Part shown: in pieces, positions 1 through 9,062 of the stretch
Layout of the letters: every line of letters begins with the position of its first letter
Numbering within the stretch: the stretch's first letter is position 1
From: CAZRIE01 sp964600075
GTDB lineage: Bacteria; Bacteroidota; Bacteroidia; Flavobacteriales; Flavobacteriaceae
NCBI GenBank assembly: GCA_964600075.1
Contig: CAZRIE010000010.1
Coordinates: forward strand, 9,875-73,874
Direction of reading: 5' to 3'
DNA: 64,000 nucleotides
Notes under the pieces: model-generated
What the model saw: only the letters and a program-made list of their open reading frames with translations
Database searches by the model: none
What the model was told of the DNA's origin: nothing
Made by a program: the position numbers and the translations under genes

Positions 1-1888
1 TTCCTTCGTCAATAAGTTCTTTGTTTTCGAACGGATAATGCCATTGCGCATAGGGCATAGATCCGCTATCGAACCAAACGTCGATAAGGTCAGCTTCCCT
101 TTTCATAGGTTTTCCGTTTGAGGAAACCAACACAATCCCATCAACAATATTTTTATGCAGGTCGATTTTATCATAATTATCTTCGGATAGGTCACCCACG
201 ATAAAATCTTCAAAAATGTCTTTCTGCAGAACTCCTGCGGAAACAGCTTTTGACATTTCTGATTTCAATTCGGCCACTGAACCGATGATGATTTCTTCCT
301 TTCCGTCTTCCGTTCGCCAAATAGGAAGCGGTATGCCCCAATATCGAGATCGCGAAAGGTTCCAGTCGTTGGCATTGGCCAACCAGTTTCCAAAACGGCC
401 TTCACCGGTCGATTTTGGTTTCCAATTAATCGTCTGGTTCAATTCGAACATACGGTCTTTTACATCGGTAATCTTGATGAACCACGAATCTAACGGGTAG
501 TATAAAATAGGTTTATCGGTACGCCAGCAATTCGGGTAGCTGTGTACATATTTTTCGACTTTAAAAGCTTTGTTCTCTTTCTTAAGTTTTATAGCAATTT
601 CGACGTCTATAGATTTCTCAGGTGCCGCGCCATCTTCGTAGTATTCGTTCTTCACATATTTTCCTCCGAGTTCCTTCATTTCAAGACGAAACTTGCCCTG
701 TAGGTCAACTAACGGTACCGGATTGTTGTTTTCGTCCAAAACCAACAAAGGCGGCACTTCAGGTTCGGCCTGTTTGGCGACCAATGCATCATCGGCACCA
801 AAGGTCGGAGCAGTATGCACGATTCCTGTACCGTCTTCGGTAGTAACGAAGTCGCCAGAAATTACTCGGAAAGCATTTTCTAGATTTTGGTAGGGTTGGG
901 CATAATCGAGAAGTTGTTCATATTTTATCCCGACTAAATCTTTACCTACAAATTCTTTGACTATGTAGAATGGTATTTTTTTATCCCCCGAGGTGTATTC
1001 CAGAAGTTCAGGTTTAGTATCGACTTTATTGAACTTACCTGCGAATTGTTTATTTATTAGACTCTTGGCCAAGACGACATTGATAGGCTGAAACGTATAC
1101 TGATTATAAGTCTCTACCAAAACATAATCAATTTTTAGCCCGACAGTTAATGCCGTATTCGAAGGCAACGTCCAAGGTGTTGTCGTCCATGCCAAAAAAT
1201 AGATGTCACCTTCATTTTTAAGAAGATTGGGTAGCGAAGATTCGATTGCCTTGAACTGTGCCACCACAGTCGTATCCGTAACATCTTGATAGGTGCCCGG
1301 CTGGTTCAATTCGTGAGAACTGAGTCCCGTACCAGCTTTGGGGGAATACGGTTGAATGGTATAACCCTTATATATCAGCCCTTTATCATATATCTGCTTG
1401 AGCAACCACCAGACCGACTCCATGTATTTCGACTTATAGGTGATGTACGGATCATTCATATCGACCCAATACCCTACCTGTTCGGTCATTCGGTTCCAGA
1501 CATCGGTATAGCGCATGACCGCTTTTTTGCAGGCGGCGTTATAATCTTCCACAGATATTTTCTTACCAATATCTTCTTTGGTGATACCCAATTCTTTTTC
1601 GACACCAAGTTCTATAGGAAGACCGTGCGTATCCCAGCCCGCTTTGCGCTTCACCTGAAAACCTTTCATGGTCTTGTACCGCGGAAAAATATCCTTAATG
1701 GTACGTGCCATAACGTGATGGATACCGGGCATACCATTTGCCGATGGCGGACCTTCATAGAAGACATAGCTAGGTTTGCCTTCCCGTTCGGAAACGCTTT
1801 TCTCGAAAATCCGGTTTTGCTTCCAATAGTCAAGAATCTCTTCTGCTACCTTTGGCAAATCCAATCCTTTATATTCCGCGAAGTTCAT
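1..1888 (-). CDS. ileS: isoleucyl-tRNA synthetase (N-terminal part, cut by window edge)
   Basis: Class I aminoacyl-tRNA synthetase that charges tRNA-Ile in the cytoplasm. About 629 residues are visible from the ATG at 1888; the C-terminal part, including the KMSKS loop and anticodon-binding domain, lies outside the window. The translation shows the HIGH-type signature as PSANGMPGIHH near residues 48-58, the VKRKAGWDTHGLPIE block of IleS, the editing-domain segments TTTPWTLPSNTAL and EDGTGIVHTAPTFG, and the DVWFDSGSMPYAQW block close to the edge. No frameshift is seen. It is read divergently from the small lipoprotein gene at 2069. Confidence 0.97.
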   Translation of the reverse strand, partial: MNFAEYKGLDLPKVAEEILDYWKQNRIFEKSVSEREGKPSYVFYEGPPSANGMPGIHHVMARTIKDIFPRYKTMKGFQVKRKAGWDTHGLPIELGVEKELGITKEDIGKKISVEDYNAACKKAVMRYTDVWNRMTEQVGYWVDMNDPYITYKSKYMESVWWLLKQIYDKGLIYKGYTIQPYSPKAGTGLSSHELNQPGTYQDVTDTTVVAQFKAIESSLPNLLKNEGDIYFLAWTTTPWTLPSNTALTVGLKIDYVLVETYNQYTFQPINVVLAKSLINKQFAGKFNKVDTKPELLEYTSGDKKIPFYIVKEFVGKDLVGIKYEQLLDYAQPYQNLENAFRVISGDFVTTEDGTGIVHTAPTFGADDALVAKQAEPEVPPLLVLDENNNPVPLVDLQGKFRLEMKELGGKYVKNEYYEDGAAPEKSIDVEIAIKLKKENKAFKVEKYVHSYPNCWRTDKPILYYPLDSWFIKITDVKDRMFELNQTINWKPKSTGEGRFGNWLANANDWNLSRSRYWGIPLPIWRTEDGKEEIIIGSVAELKSEMSKAVSAGVLQKDIFEDFIVGDLSEDNYDKIDLHKNIVDGIVLVSSNGKPMKREADLIDVWFDSGSMPYAQWHYPFENKELIDEG

Positions 1889-2068
1889 ACTGGGTATCCT
1901 TATTTAAGGCTGCAAAATTAGGGATTTTGATTGATTTCGACCTTTGTAAGAAGCGAAATATATGCCAAAAACACTTGGTTTGATTGAAATGACACGGAAT
2001 AGCATCTAAATATGAAATACATCCGTATATCCTTGCAACAAAAAAACTAAACATTTAAACGCACAATC

Positions 2069-2275
2069 ATGAAAAAATTAATTCTAAGTGTAATTTTAAT
2101 GCTAGCGGTAAGCGTATCCTTCGTTTCGTGCAGGGAAGAAGCCGACAAAGCCAAAGATGCTGTGGAAGAAGTTGGCAATGATATAGAAGACGCAGCAGAA
2201 GATGCCGCCGATGAAATCGAGGATGCTGTTGACGACGCCGGTGACGCAATCGAAGATGCAGTAGACGACAACTAA
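2069..2275 (+). CDS. small acidic lipoprotein, 68 aa
   Basis: Short exported protein of unknown function. Residues 1-21 form a lipoprotein signal peptide ending VSFVSC, so Cys21 is the likely lipidated residue. The mature part is extremely acidic and Ala-rich, built from imperfect repeats of the type DAxEEVxDxIEDAAEDAADE, and is likely one amphipathic helix. The reverse strand is also open because of this repetitive composition, but the signal peptide and the strong terminator immediately downstream (2297-2326) favour this strand. Similar short Asp/Glu/Ala-rich lipoproteins are common in flavobacteria; a stress or envelope role would be a guess. Confidence 0.75.
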   Translation: MKKLILSVILMLAVSVSFVSCREEADKAKDAVEEVGNDIEDAAEDAADEIEDAVDDAGDAIEDAVDDN

Positions 2276-2296
2276 AACAACATTTCTTGTTACGAG

Positions 2297-2326
2297 AAAC
2301 CCTGACGGAAACGTTGGGGTTTTTTT
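2297..2326 (+). terminator. intrinsic terminator after the small lipoprotein gene
   Basis: An 11 bp uninterrupted stem (2297-2307 with 2312-2322, two G-U pairs) closed by a GAAA tetraloop and running into seven T residues. It lies 21 bp after the stop codon at 2275. Confidence 0.9.
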
Positions 2327-2382
2327 GTGGGCAAAACTTTAGGGACTATTTACCCATGCGGTTCACCGAAGAAATCGAACCA

Positions 2383-2550
2383 TTCGTATTTTTCACAACA
2401 TACTGGCACAAGTTCACAACAATAATTTAGATATTTCTCAAAACGAACTTAAGTTTACATTGTAATTAAGTGATAATGTTGACCCCAAGTCGCCCTTTGA
2501 ACTTAACCGAAAAAAGTTACGAATCCCAAATCGGAACTTGACCTACGAAA
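2383..2550. repeat. dispersed repeat, copy A (candidate small RNA)
   Basis: Shares several blocks with 54678-54866 in the same order and spacing: AGTTCACAACAATAATTTA, TTGTAATTAAGTGATA, TGTTGACCCCAA, TGAACTTAACCGAAAAA, CCCAAA and a final AACTT-ACCTACGAAA. All frames carry many stops, so it is not coding. The copy lies between two terminators (2297-2326 and 2596-2620) and between convergent genes. This copy lacks the 20 bp palindrome present in copy B. Confidence 0.8.
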
Positions 2551-2595
2551 AGCTAATAGCTTACCAAATTCAACCAAACCAACTTTGATAAAATC

Positions 2596-2620
2596 ACCCT
2601 CCTAAACGGAAGGTTTTTTT
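2596..2620 (+). terminator. terminator-like hairpin after repeat copy A
   Basis: ACCCTCC (2596-2602) can pair with GGAAGGT (2608-2614) with one mismatch, followed by a run of seven T. No gene ends here on the + strand, so if it is a terminator it would end a transcript covering repeat copy A. Confidence 0.6.
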
Positions 2621-2643
2621 ATGGGATAAAATTACGCTATTCC

Positions 2644-2710
2644 TACCTGAGCCTAATCGAAGGGCATACCTGCTCCACAGTCTTTCAACGGAGTTCAGAC
2701 TGACATTTGG
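2644..2710. repeat. degenerate flavobacterial palindrome (CTGAG-CGAAGGGC type)
   Basis: CCTGAGCCTAATCGAAGGGC is followed by TTCAACGGAGTTCAGACTGACA. Both resemble the short intergenic element found across flavobacterial genomes (CCTGAGCGTAGTCGAAGGGC and its complement). A half copy is seen at 26843-26880. Apart from this and the repeat copy A, nothing else is visible between 2276 and 2771. Confidence 0.5.
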
Positions 2711-2771
2711 GGAATAAAAATTTCTTAAAACCGACTATCCTCGAGGCAGAACCGTCGTGGAATTACTTAGA

Positions 2772-5183
2772 TTAAAACCGATACCCTAAACCTAAAATGA
2801 TATTGGTGCCCGGCGCGGCAATACCCGAAGAATAGGAACGATAACGTTGATTGGTAAGGTTTTCAACGCTTACAGAAGCTTTAAGGGCATTTGAAATAGT
2901 GTATTGTGAACGGAAATTTAGGGTGTGCCACGATGGGGAGTACGGGTTTCCGTTTGCATCGACAGCGTAGATATAATCTTTACTACGTTCGGAGGCCGCC
3001 AAATCGTCAAAAGGAATGCTACCGTTATAGTTCAGGAACAGATCGGTCTTTAGCCGCTGATTTTTCCAGACCAAATGAAAATCTCCAAAGGTGGGCGCAA
3101 CATGTCTTCCCGGAGAATTGCTGCCGTCTTCCTCTTCTTCTACACCTTCGGTAAATGTTAGATTTGATGCAATAGAAAAATTATCGGAAAGAAAGGCTTC
3201 TAGACCGAATTCAAATCCGTAGACAAAAGCCTTTGCGGCATTCTGTATAGCCTGAACATTACTGAGTTCCCCTTTGTATTCAATTTGCGACTGTCCGTTG
3301 AAATCGAAATCCCTGCGAACAAGGGCATCTACCAGGTAAGTATAAAAAGTGGCCCCTTTGACCACTAGTTTGTCATTGAAGTTTTTGAAAACGCCGAGCT
3401 CGGCGTTATAGGCATATTCCGGTTCCAAATCAGGATTGGGTACCACCACCGACCCTGGCTCCGAATCAAAAATTTTCCCTACATCGTCAATATTCGGTGC
3501 ACGAAATCCGGTCGAGCCGTTCAAGGTAATTTGTAAATTGGCCTTCGGAAACCAACTGAAGCCAAGACTGCCCGTTAATGCGCCATTATCCAAATTCGCA
3601 TCATCGAATGGGAAGGGATAAAATGTTTTATCGAAGACCGCATCAATCCACACATGACTGTAACGCAAACCGGAAAGTAAGGTAAAATTGGGTTTAGCCT
3701 TATATTCCCCGTTGATATAGCCCGCCAAGGTCTGCCATGTAGAACCATCAGGGTAGCGAGAAGCGGCATCGGAAACCAAGGTCGTTTCGATATTTTGTTG
3801 GCTACCATCCGAAGCTACTTTATTGAAAATATATTCACCTCCGTAGTAAAGTCTCAAATTCCCGATTTTTTTGTTTTCGAAATCGATATTGGTCGAAATC
3901 GCATCGACTTTTTCCTCGGTCGTAAACCGAACAGGGTCTTGAAAATCCCTATCGTTTCTACTCTCTTCAAAACGTTGATAGGCAGTCGTGATTTTTAGGC
4001 CATCATAAAAAATACTCTTACCCCTTTTTCGTAACTGTAAGTTGCCCATGAACCACTTTTGCGGACCATAGTACCATTCTGCAGAGCGTAGCCCATTATT
4101 TTGGCTATTCGGCCGTATCAAGCGATCGTACCTCGCATAATCGGAAGATTCGGAATAGTGCAGCCCTAAATCATAGTTCCAGGTATTGTTGGGGCTGTAG
4201 GCTATTTTCTGCATCAAGTTGATCTGATCATAATTAGTAGGGTTCTGAATCCTTGATTTTTCATTTCTTACTAATTCATCTCGTCCGTTTTTTGTAACGA
4301 CGTACTTGTCTCTCAAATAAGATTGGGGGCCATGCTTCCCCATTTTCAAATCGCCGAAATTATTATAGGACGCGCTGGTAAAAAAGGCCCATTTCTTTTT
4401 TCCTAAATTAAAATCGAGATGTAAGGTATTTTCAGAATTGGATGATGCAAACCGATAGCTGGCATCCCCTGAAAACTGAAGGCTATCCGTACTCGAAAAT
4501 TCGGCTTTTTTCGTGTAGAAATTCATAACTCCCCCTATGGCATCACTACCATAGATTACCGAACCGGGACCAAAAATTACCTCGGTACTTTTTATAGTGT
4601 ATGGGTCGATGGCAATCACGTTCTGAAGATTTCCGCCCCTGAAAATCGCGTTGTTCATTCGCACTCCATCTACCGAAAGCAATAGCCTATTGGTCGCGAA
4701 GCCTCGAATCATTGGGCTACCACCGCCCAATTGGCTTTTTTGAACAAAGACCTTACCGCTATTTTGCAAAAGGTCGGCCGAAGTCTGCGGATTGGTAAAT
4801 GCGATATCCCTTGCTGCTATCACCGCTATTTTATTGGGAATGTCTTTCTTCTGTTGTTCCCATTTCGAGACCGACATCACCACTTCATCGAGCTGTTCGG
4901 CCTTCATTACCATGTAGATTTGCCCATTCCGTCTGGCGATTTGCGAAGGGGTGCTTTTTCTAATCTGATAACTGAGGTGTTTGAAAGTGATACGTTCGTT
5001 CCGTTCAAAAACCGACAAGTCAGTTATTCCATTGAAATCTGACAGCGCCGTCTTAGATCTATCTATATTATAAATGGCCACATTAGAGATAGGTTCCCTG
5101 CTATCCGCATCCAAAATTTTGATTTCTTGAGCGGAGATCGATATATAAAATAACAATGCGAAAACGTATACTATCCGCTGCAT
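2772..5183 (-). CDS. TonB-dependent outer-membrane receptor, heme/hemoglobin-receptor-like
   Basis: 803-residue outer-membrane receptor. The signal peptide ends near ISISAQE. Residues about 20-95 form a carboxypeptidase-regulatory-like (Ig-fold) domain, followed by a plug domain (ADLLQNSGKVFVQKSQLGGGSPMIRGF near 150) and a 22-strand barrel type tail ending LGLGYRF with the terminal Phe of outer-membrane proteins. GFRAPNIDD and NPDLEPE resemble the FRAP and NPNL boxes of heme/hemoglobin receptors, but no His lies between them here, so the ligand is uncertain. It starts only 4 bp after recO on the same strand, so the two may be co-transcribed. Confidence 0.9.
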   Translation of the reverse strand: MQRIVYVFALLFYISISAQEIKILDADSREPISNVAIYNIDRSKTALSDFNGITDLSVFERNERITFKHLSYQIRKSTPSQIARRNGQIYMVMKAEQLDEVVMSVSKWEQQKKDIPNKIAVIAARDIAFTNPQTSADLLQNSGKVFVQKSQLGGGSPMIRGFATNRLLLSVDGVRMNNAIFRGGNLQNVIAIDPYTIKSTEVIFGPGSVIYGSDAIGGVMNFYTKKAEFSSTDSLQFSGDASYRFASSNSENTLHLDFNLGKKKWAFFTSASYNNFGDLKMGKHGPQSYLRDKYVVTKNGRDELVRNEKSRIQNPTNYDQINLMQKIAYSPNNTWNYDLGLHYSESSDYARYDRLIRPNSQNNGLRSAEWYYGPQKWFMGNLQLRKRGKSIFYDGLKITTAYQRFEESRNDRDFQDPVRFTTEEKVDAISTNIDFENKKIGNLRLYYGGEYIFNKVASDGSQQNIETTLVSDAASRYPDGSTWQTLAGYINGEYKAKPNFTLLSGLRYSHVWIDAVFDKTFYPFPFDDANLDNGALTGSLGFSWFPKANLQITLNGSTGFRAPNIDDVGKIFDSEPGSVVVPNPDLEPEYAYNAELGVFKNFNDKLVVKGATFYTYLVDALVRRDFDFNGQSQIEYKGELSNVQAIQNAAKAFVYGFEFGLEAFLSDNFSIASNLTFTEGVEEEEDGSNSPGRHVAPTFGDFHLVWKNQRLKTDLFLNYNGSIPFDDLAASERSKDYIYAVDANGNPYSPSWHTLNFRSQYTISNALKASVSVENLTNQRYRSYSSGIAAPGTNIILGLGYRF

Positions 5184-5187
5184 AATA

Positions 5188-5907
5188 CTAGCTAAAAACT
5201 TCGTTCAAGACAGCAAGGGACTTTGGCTTTCGAAATCCTTGTAAATGCAATTCATAATACAACACTAAGGATTGTAATAGTTCTTGCCGGTTGCTTTTGT
5301 TCATTTTGACGTTATGTATGCTATCAAAATTTATGCCCAAGAACGTTTTGAAATAATTAAGGTTTTCTCCAGTGAGTATGGGGTTTAACGAAGGGGTCTC
5401 GGTAAACTCCCCTTCCATTAGATCAAAGCAAGAGGCTTCCATCTCGTTTGTATCTGGATAAAACCCTAAATACTTGGTGAGCCGAATCAAAAAATAAATA
5501 TGGAAATTGGAAATATCGCCATGGGTATCCAACCATTGTAGCGAGGCTTCCAAGAATTCAAAAAGACCTTGGTTCGGTTCTTCTTCGTGAATGCTGTTCC
5601 CCAACATTTCGGCCAAAAACAGCGTCATAGCGTTCTTCGCAATAGCGCTATGCAGGGTTTTATAATGATAATTCACTTTGGCCTCACGAATACTTTCCAA
5701 AGTACCTTTGTTTTTATGGTAAGCTACAATCTCAAGCTGTGTTAGTGATTGGAAATAAGCTGGCTTTAATTTCCCCTTTTTTGAGGCCAAAACTCCTCTT
5801 AACAAATACGATTTTAACCCGTCAGATGCCGTAAATACCTTAACGATAAGGCTCTTATCACCATATTTAAGGGAAGTAAGGACAATTGCTTTGGTGGTTA
5901 TTTGCAT
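5188..5907 (-). CDS. recO: DNA repair protein RecO
   Basis: 239-residue recombination mediator of the RecFOR pathway that helps RecA load on gapped DNA. The N-terminal 80 residues match the RecO OB-fold (MQITTKAIVL, KYGDKSLIVKVFTASDGLKSYLLRGV), followed by the helical domain. Length is normal for the Bacteroidota type. The ATG at 5907 gives the expected N-terminus. The stop lies just upstream of the TonB receptor start, an arrangement that suggests a shared transcript. Confidence 0.93.
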   Translation of the reverse strand: MQITTKAIVLTSLKYGDKSLIVKVFTASDGLKSYLLRGVLASKKGKLKPAYFQSLTQLEIVAYHKNKGTLESIREAKVNYHYKTLHSAIAKNAMTLFLAEMLGNSIHEEEPNQGLFEFLEASLQWLDTHGDISNFHIYFLIRLTKYLGFYPDTNEMEASCFDLMEGEFTETPSLNPILTGENLNYFKTFLGINFDSIHNVKMNKSNRQELLQSLVLYYELHLQGFRKPKSLAVLNEVFS

Positions 5908-6061
5908 TTTAATGGTGATTTTTCGACTAGTTGGGAGAACACCCCTAAGTGTAATACTCGCAGTCGTGCCTCCCTCATCGGTTGCATTTCAAGGAGACAA
6001 TATCGAAATTACGCTAATTGGCAAAATTAGTTCCTTTAAATGAAAAAAATCTAAAAAACAA

Positions 6062-6096
6062 AAGTGCGAGGCATTTCCAAGAAATCCATCGCACTT
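6062..6096 (-). terminator. intrinsic terminator of gdhA
   Basis: Read on the minus strand: AAGTGCGA pairs with TCGCACTT, with an inner ATTTC/GAAAT stem, followed by TTGTTTTTTA. It lies about 35 bp after the gdhA stop. Confidence 0.75.
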
Positions 6097-6131
6097 CAAA
6101 AATTCGTAAATCGCACCTTACCCTCTTATCT

Positions 6132-7475
6132 TTAAATCACCCCTTGGGCCAACATCGCATCTGCGACCTTAACAAAACCGGCAATATTCGCTCCTTTTGC
6201 ATAGTTGCAATACCCGTCTTTTTCTTTACCGTATTCGATACAGGAATCGTGAATGTCTTCCATAATATCTTTCAGCCTTTCATCAACTTCTTCCCTTGTC
6301 CAACTGATACGCAACGAGTTTTGCGACATTTCAAGACCAGAGGTAGCAACACCTCCGGCATTCGAAGCCTTACCCGGTGCAAATAAGACCTTGGCTCTAT
6401 GAAAAGCATGAACGGCATCTGCCGTACAAGGCATATTTGCGCCTTCTGCCACACAAATACAACCATTATCCAAGAGTTCTTTGGCATCTTTTTCTTCCAG
6501 TTCATTTTGGGTTGCACAGGGCAATGCGATATCGCATTTTACATCCCATGGTGTTTTACCCTTATTAAACTTCGCTGATTTATACTTTTCTGTATATGTT
6601 GAAATTCTACCACGTTTGTTATTCTTCAGATCCATCACAAAGGCCAACTTCTTGGCATCGATACCATCCTCATCATAAATATAGCCTCCGGAATCGGAAA
6701 GCGTTACGACCTTGCCGCCGAGTTGAATAACCTTTTCCGCGGCATATTGCGCCACGTTACCTGAACCAGAGATTACGACCGTCTTTCCATCAAAACCCTC
6801 GCCCATTGTCTTTAGCATGCTTTGAGCAAAATATACGGTGCCGTATCCTGTGGCTTCCGGACGTATTTTAGACCCGCCCCATGACAGTCCTTTTCCAGTT
6901 AAGACACCAGTAAATTCGTTCCTGATTTTTTTATACATCCCAAAAAGGAAACCAATTTCTCGGGCACCTACGCCAATATCTCCAGCAGGTACGTCGGTAT
7001 TGGGACCAATATGGCGACACAACTCCACCATAAAAGCATGGCAAAAGCGCATTACTTCATCATCGGATTTTCCTTTCGGATCAAAATCGGAACCCCCTTT
7101 TCCACCACCCATGGGCAGTGTGGTCAGACTATTTTTAAACACCTGTTCAAAGGCCAAAAACTTTAAGATACTGGCATTTACAGAAGGATGAAAACGTAAT
7201 CCACCTTTATAAGGACCGATAGCCGAATTCATCTGAATGCGATACCCACGATTTACATGAATCTCGCCATCGTCATCGACCCAAGCGACACGAAACGATA
7301 GCAGCCTTTCTGGCTCGACCATACGTAACAAAATGTTCTTACCATTGTAAATTTTATTCTTGGCGATGTACGGAATTACCGTTTCAGCAACTTCCTGTAC
7401 CGCCTGAATGAATTCGGGCTCGTGACCGTTTCTTTCCGTGACTTCGTCCATGAAGACCTTAATTTTTGCATCCAT
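6132..7475 (-). CDS. gdhA: NADP-type glutamate dehydrogenase, 447 aa
   Basis: Hexameric-type glutamate dehydrogenase that interconverts 2-oxoglutarate plus ammonium and glutamate. Residues 121-129 (PMGGGKGGS) contain the catalytic lysine signature of Glu/Leu/Phe/Val dehydrogenases; FDPKGKSDDEVMRFCHAFMVEL and the Rossmann segment VISGSGNVAQYAAEK follow. The length and the N-terminal VTERNGHEPEFIQAV match the bacterial NADP-dependent 447-residue class rather than the shorter NAD enzymes. A TATATTTG box lies upstream at 7512-7519. The gene is monocistronic with its own terminator. Confidence 0.96.
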   Translation of the reverse strand: MDAKIKVFMDEVTERNGHEPEFIQAVQEVAETVIPYIAKNKIYNGKNILLRMVEPERLLSFRVAWVDDDGEIHVNRGYRIQMNSAIGPYKGGLRFHPSVNASILKFLAFEQVFKNSLTTLPMGGGKGGSDFDPKGKSDDEVMRFCHAFMVELCRHIGPNTDVPAGDIGVGAREIGFLFGMYKKIRNEFTGVLTGKGLSWGGSKIRPEATGYGTVYFAQSMLKTMGEGFDGKTVVISGSGNVAQYAAEKVIQLGGKVVTLSDSGGYIYDEDGIDAKKLAFVMDLKNNKRGRISTYTEKYKSAKFNKGKTPWDVKCDIALPCATQNELEEKDAKELLDNGCICVAEGANMPCTADAVHAFHRAKVLFAPGKASNAGGVATSGLEMSQNSLRISWTREEVDERLKDIMEDIHDSCIEYGKEKDGYCNYAKGANIAGFVKVADAMLAQGVI

Positions 7476-7511
7476 AAGGAGTAATTATGATTGAGTTATT
7501 TTATTGAATTT

Positions 7512-7519
7512 CAAATATA
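7512..7519 (-). promoter_or_regulatory. Bacteroidota -7 promoter box upstream of gdhA
   Basis: TATATTTG on the minus strand matches the Bacteroidota TAnnTTTG -7 consensus, 37 bp before the gdhA start. No clear -33 element was seen. Confidence 0.4.
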
Positions 7520-7583
7520 ACGGCAAAATTATGCTATTTCTATAATTAAAACCTTGATTTTTTAAAAATTAGACAATTTATTT

Positions 7584-7616
7584 ATCCCCTCCCTAACCCT
7601 CCCATAGGGGCGGTTT
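7584..7616. repeat. CCCCTCCC/GGGG palindromic element
   Basis: Short C-rich/G-rich intergenic palindrome of the flavobacterial CCCCTAACCCCTCC...GGGG type, between the metB-type gene stop and gdhA. Relatives lie at 16662-16676, 36549-36575 (inside pbpC), 40842-40866 and 58023-58053. Confidence 0.5.
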
Positions 7617-7626
7617 AAAGAGCGGA

Positions 7627-8781
7627 CTATCCTATAGCCTGTTCTAGATCGGCGATAAGATCATCGACATCTTCAATACCGACACTCAATCGAATCAAAG
7701 CATCGACGACACCACTTTTTTTGCGTTCTTCTTTGGGAATACTCGCATGGGTCATGCTTGCAGGATGGCCTGCTAAACTTTCTACGCCACCTAATGATTC
7801 GGCCAATGTAAAAACCTGAAGTTTTTCTACGATTTTAATCGCTTCTTCATAACTACTTCCCTTGGCAACAAAAGATATCATACCCCCAAAACCCTTCATT
7901 TGACTTTTGGCAATATCGTAATTCGGGTGTTCTTCAAAACCTGGCCAATATACTTTTTCTATCTTCGGATGTTTCACTAAATACAGGGCAATAGCTTCGC
8001 CATTCTCACAATGGCGTTGCATGCGTACATGAAGTGTTTTAATTCCGCGAAGCGTCAGAAAACTATCCATCGGGCCACAGACCGCACCGCTAGCGTTTTG
8101 AATAAAATAGAGTTTATCGGCGAGCTCCTTGTCTTTCACAACCAGGGCACCTACCACCACATCGCTATGGCCCCCTAAGTATTTGGTAGCGGAATGCATC
8201 ACAATATCGGCACCGAGGTCTAAAGGAGTCTGTAAGTAAGGTGTAGCAAACGTATTGTCAACAGCCAACAGAACATCATGTTTTTTTGCAAGTCGCGAAA
8301 CTGCAACGATATCGATAACGTTCATCATGGGGTTGGTCGGGGTCTCTACCCAAATCAACTTGGTGTTCCTATTGATGTAATCTTCGATAGCTTCTGCATT
8401 TTGCATACCGACAAAATGAAAGGTGATTCCATATTTTTCAAAAACTTGTTTGAACAAACGGTAACTACCGCCATAGAGGTCATTGGTCGAAACAACCTCG
8501 TCACCGGGATTCAATAATTTAATCACAGCATCTATCGCGGCAAGACCACTGGCAAAGGCCAAGCCATAGTTTCCGTTTTCGATACTGGCCAATGAATTTT
8601 CCAATGCGGTTCGTGTAGGGTTGGCACTTCGAGAATATTCGTACCCTTGATGCCCACCCGGAGTAGTTTGTGCATAGGTGGAGGTTTGATAAATGGGTGG
8701 CATTACCGAACCATAAGCTTTATCAGGTTGTTGTCCGCCGTGTATCGTCTTACTATTAAATTTTAGCTTTTTTCCATTCAT
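7627..8781 (-). CDS. metB: cystathionine gamma-synthase / gamma-lyase family enzyme
   Basis: 384-residue PLP enzyme of the Cys/Met metabolism family. The PLP-binding lysine is Lys200 in HSATKYLGGHSD; YEYSRSANPTRTALE (48-62) and SLGGVESLAGHPASMTHAS near the C-terminus are diagnostic of the family. Whether it works mainly as cystathionine gamma-synthase or gamma-lyase cannot be told from sequence, so metB is a family label. The promoter region is bracketed by two palindromes (8809-8826 and 8845-8860). Confidence 0.9.
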   Translation of the reverse strand: MNGKKLKFNSKTIHGGQQPDKAYGSVMPPIYQTSTYAQTTPGGHQGYEYSRSANPTRTALENSLASIENGNYGLAFASGLAAIDAVIKLLNPGDEVVSTNDLYGGSYRLFKQVFEKYGITFHFVGMQNAEAIEDYINRNTKLIWVETPTNPMMNVIDIVAVSRLAKKHDVLLAVDNTFATPYLQTPLDLGADIVMHSATKYLGGHSDVVVGALVVKDKELADKLYFIQNASGAVCGPMDSFLTLRGIKTLHVRMQRHCENGEAIALYLVKHPKIEKVYWPGFEEHPNYDIAKSQMKGFGGMISFVAKGSSYEEAIKIVEKLQVFTLAESLGGVESLAGHPASMTHASIPKEERKKSGVVDALIRLSVGIEDVDDLIADLEQAIG

Positions 8782-8808
8782 CGAAAATTCGTTTTAGTTT
8801 TTTCTTTC

Positions 8809-8826
8809 CTGCCTACTAGTAGGCAG
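8809..8826. repeat. perfect 18 bp palindrome near the metB-type gene start site
   Basis: CTGCCTACTAGTAGGCAG is a perfect palindrome. It belongs to the same CTGCC/GGCAG family as 8845-8860 and 54827-54846. It lies where transcription from the box at 8830-8837 would begin. Confidence 0.75.
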
Positions 8827-8829
8827 CTA

Positions 8830-8837
8830 CAAATATA
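8830..8837 (-). promoter_or_regulatory. -7 promoter box upstream of the metB-type gene
   Basis: TATATTTG on the minus strand matches TAnnTTTG. It sits between two palindromes, 49 bp before the start codon at 8781. Confidence 0.45.
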
Positions 8838-8844
8838 ATACGTG

Positions 8845-8865
8845 CCAGCCGGCAGGCTGGTTTTT
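8845..8865. repeat. CCAGCC-GGCA-GGCTGG hairpin with T run
   Basis: A 6 bp stem (8845-8850 with 8855-8860) followed by five T residues on the + strand. It resembles both the dispersed GCCTGCC palindromes and a small terminator. No + strand gene ends here, so the repeat explanation is preferred. Confidence 0.5.
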
Positions 8866-9010
8866 CGCCCATCTTTCCTCATTAATAAAAGTCGTAGCTC
8901 CTCTGTTATGCTTTTAAAGAACGACATTATCTGGGCTCAAAAGCTGATACTTTCGGTTCCAAACCACAAATTAAAATGAGTTCGTATAATTAATCCTACA
9001 AATGTATCGT

Positions 9011-9018
9011 TATCTTTG
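9011..9018 (+). promoter_or_regulatory. -7 promoter box upstream of the DUF3298 lipoprotein gene
   Basis: TATCTTTG matches TAnnTTTG and lies 44 bp before the ATG at 9063. The -33 element is not obvious. Confidence 0.4.
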
Positions 9019-9062
9019 AAAGTAAATAATACGCTCCCTAACGTATTCTTTTTAAGACCAGC

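Noticed and set aside
216..1921. Several + strand open frames across the first 1.9 kb
   Set aside because: They are antisense to the ileS reading frame, which has clear family motifs.
2047..2271. Ser/Ala-rich open frame opposite the small lipoprotein
   Set aside because: It arises from the repetitive GAxGAx composition; the + strand has a signal peptide and a terminator.
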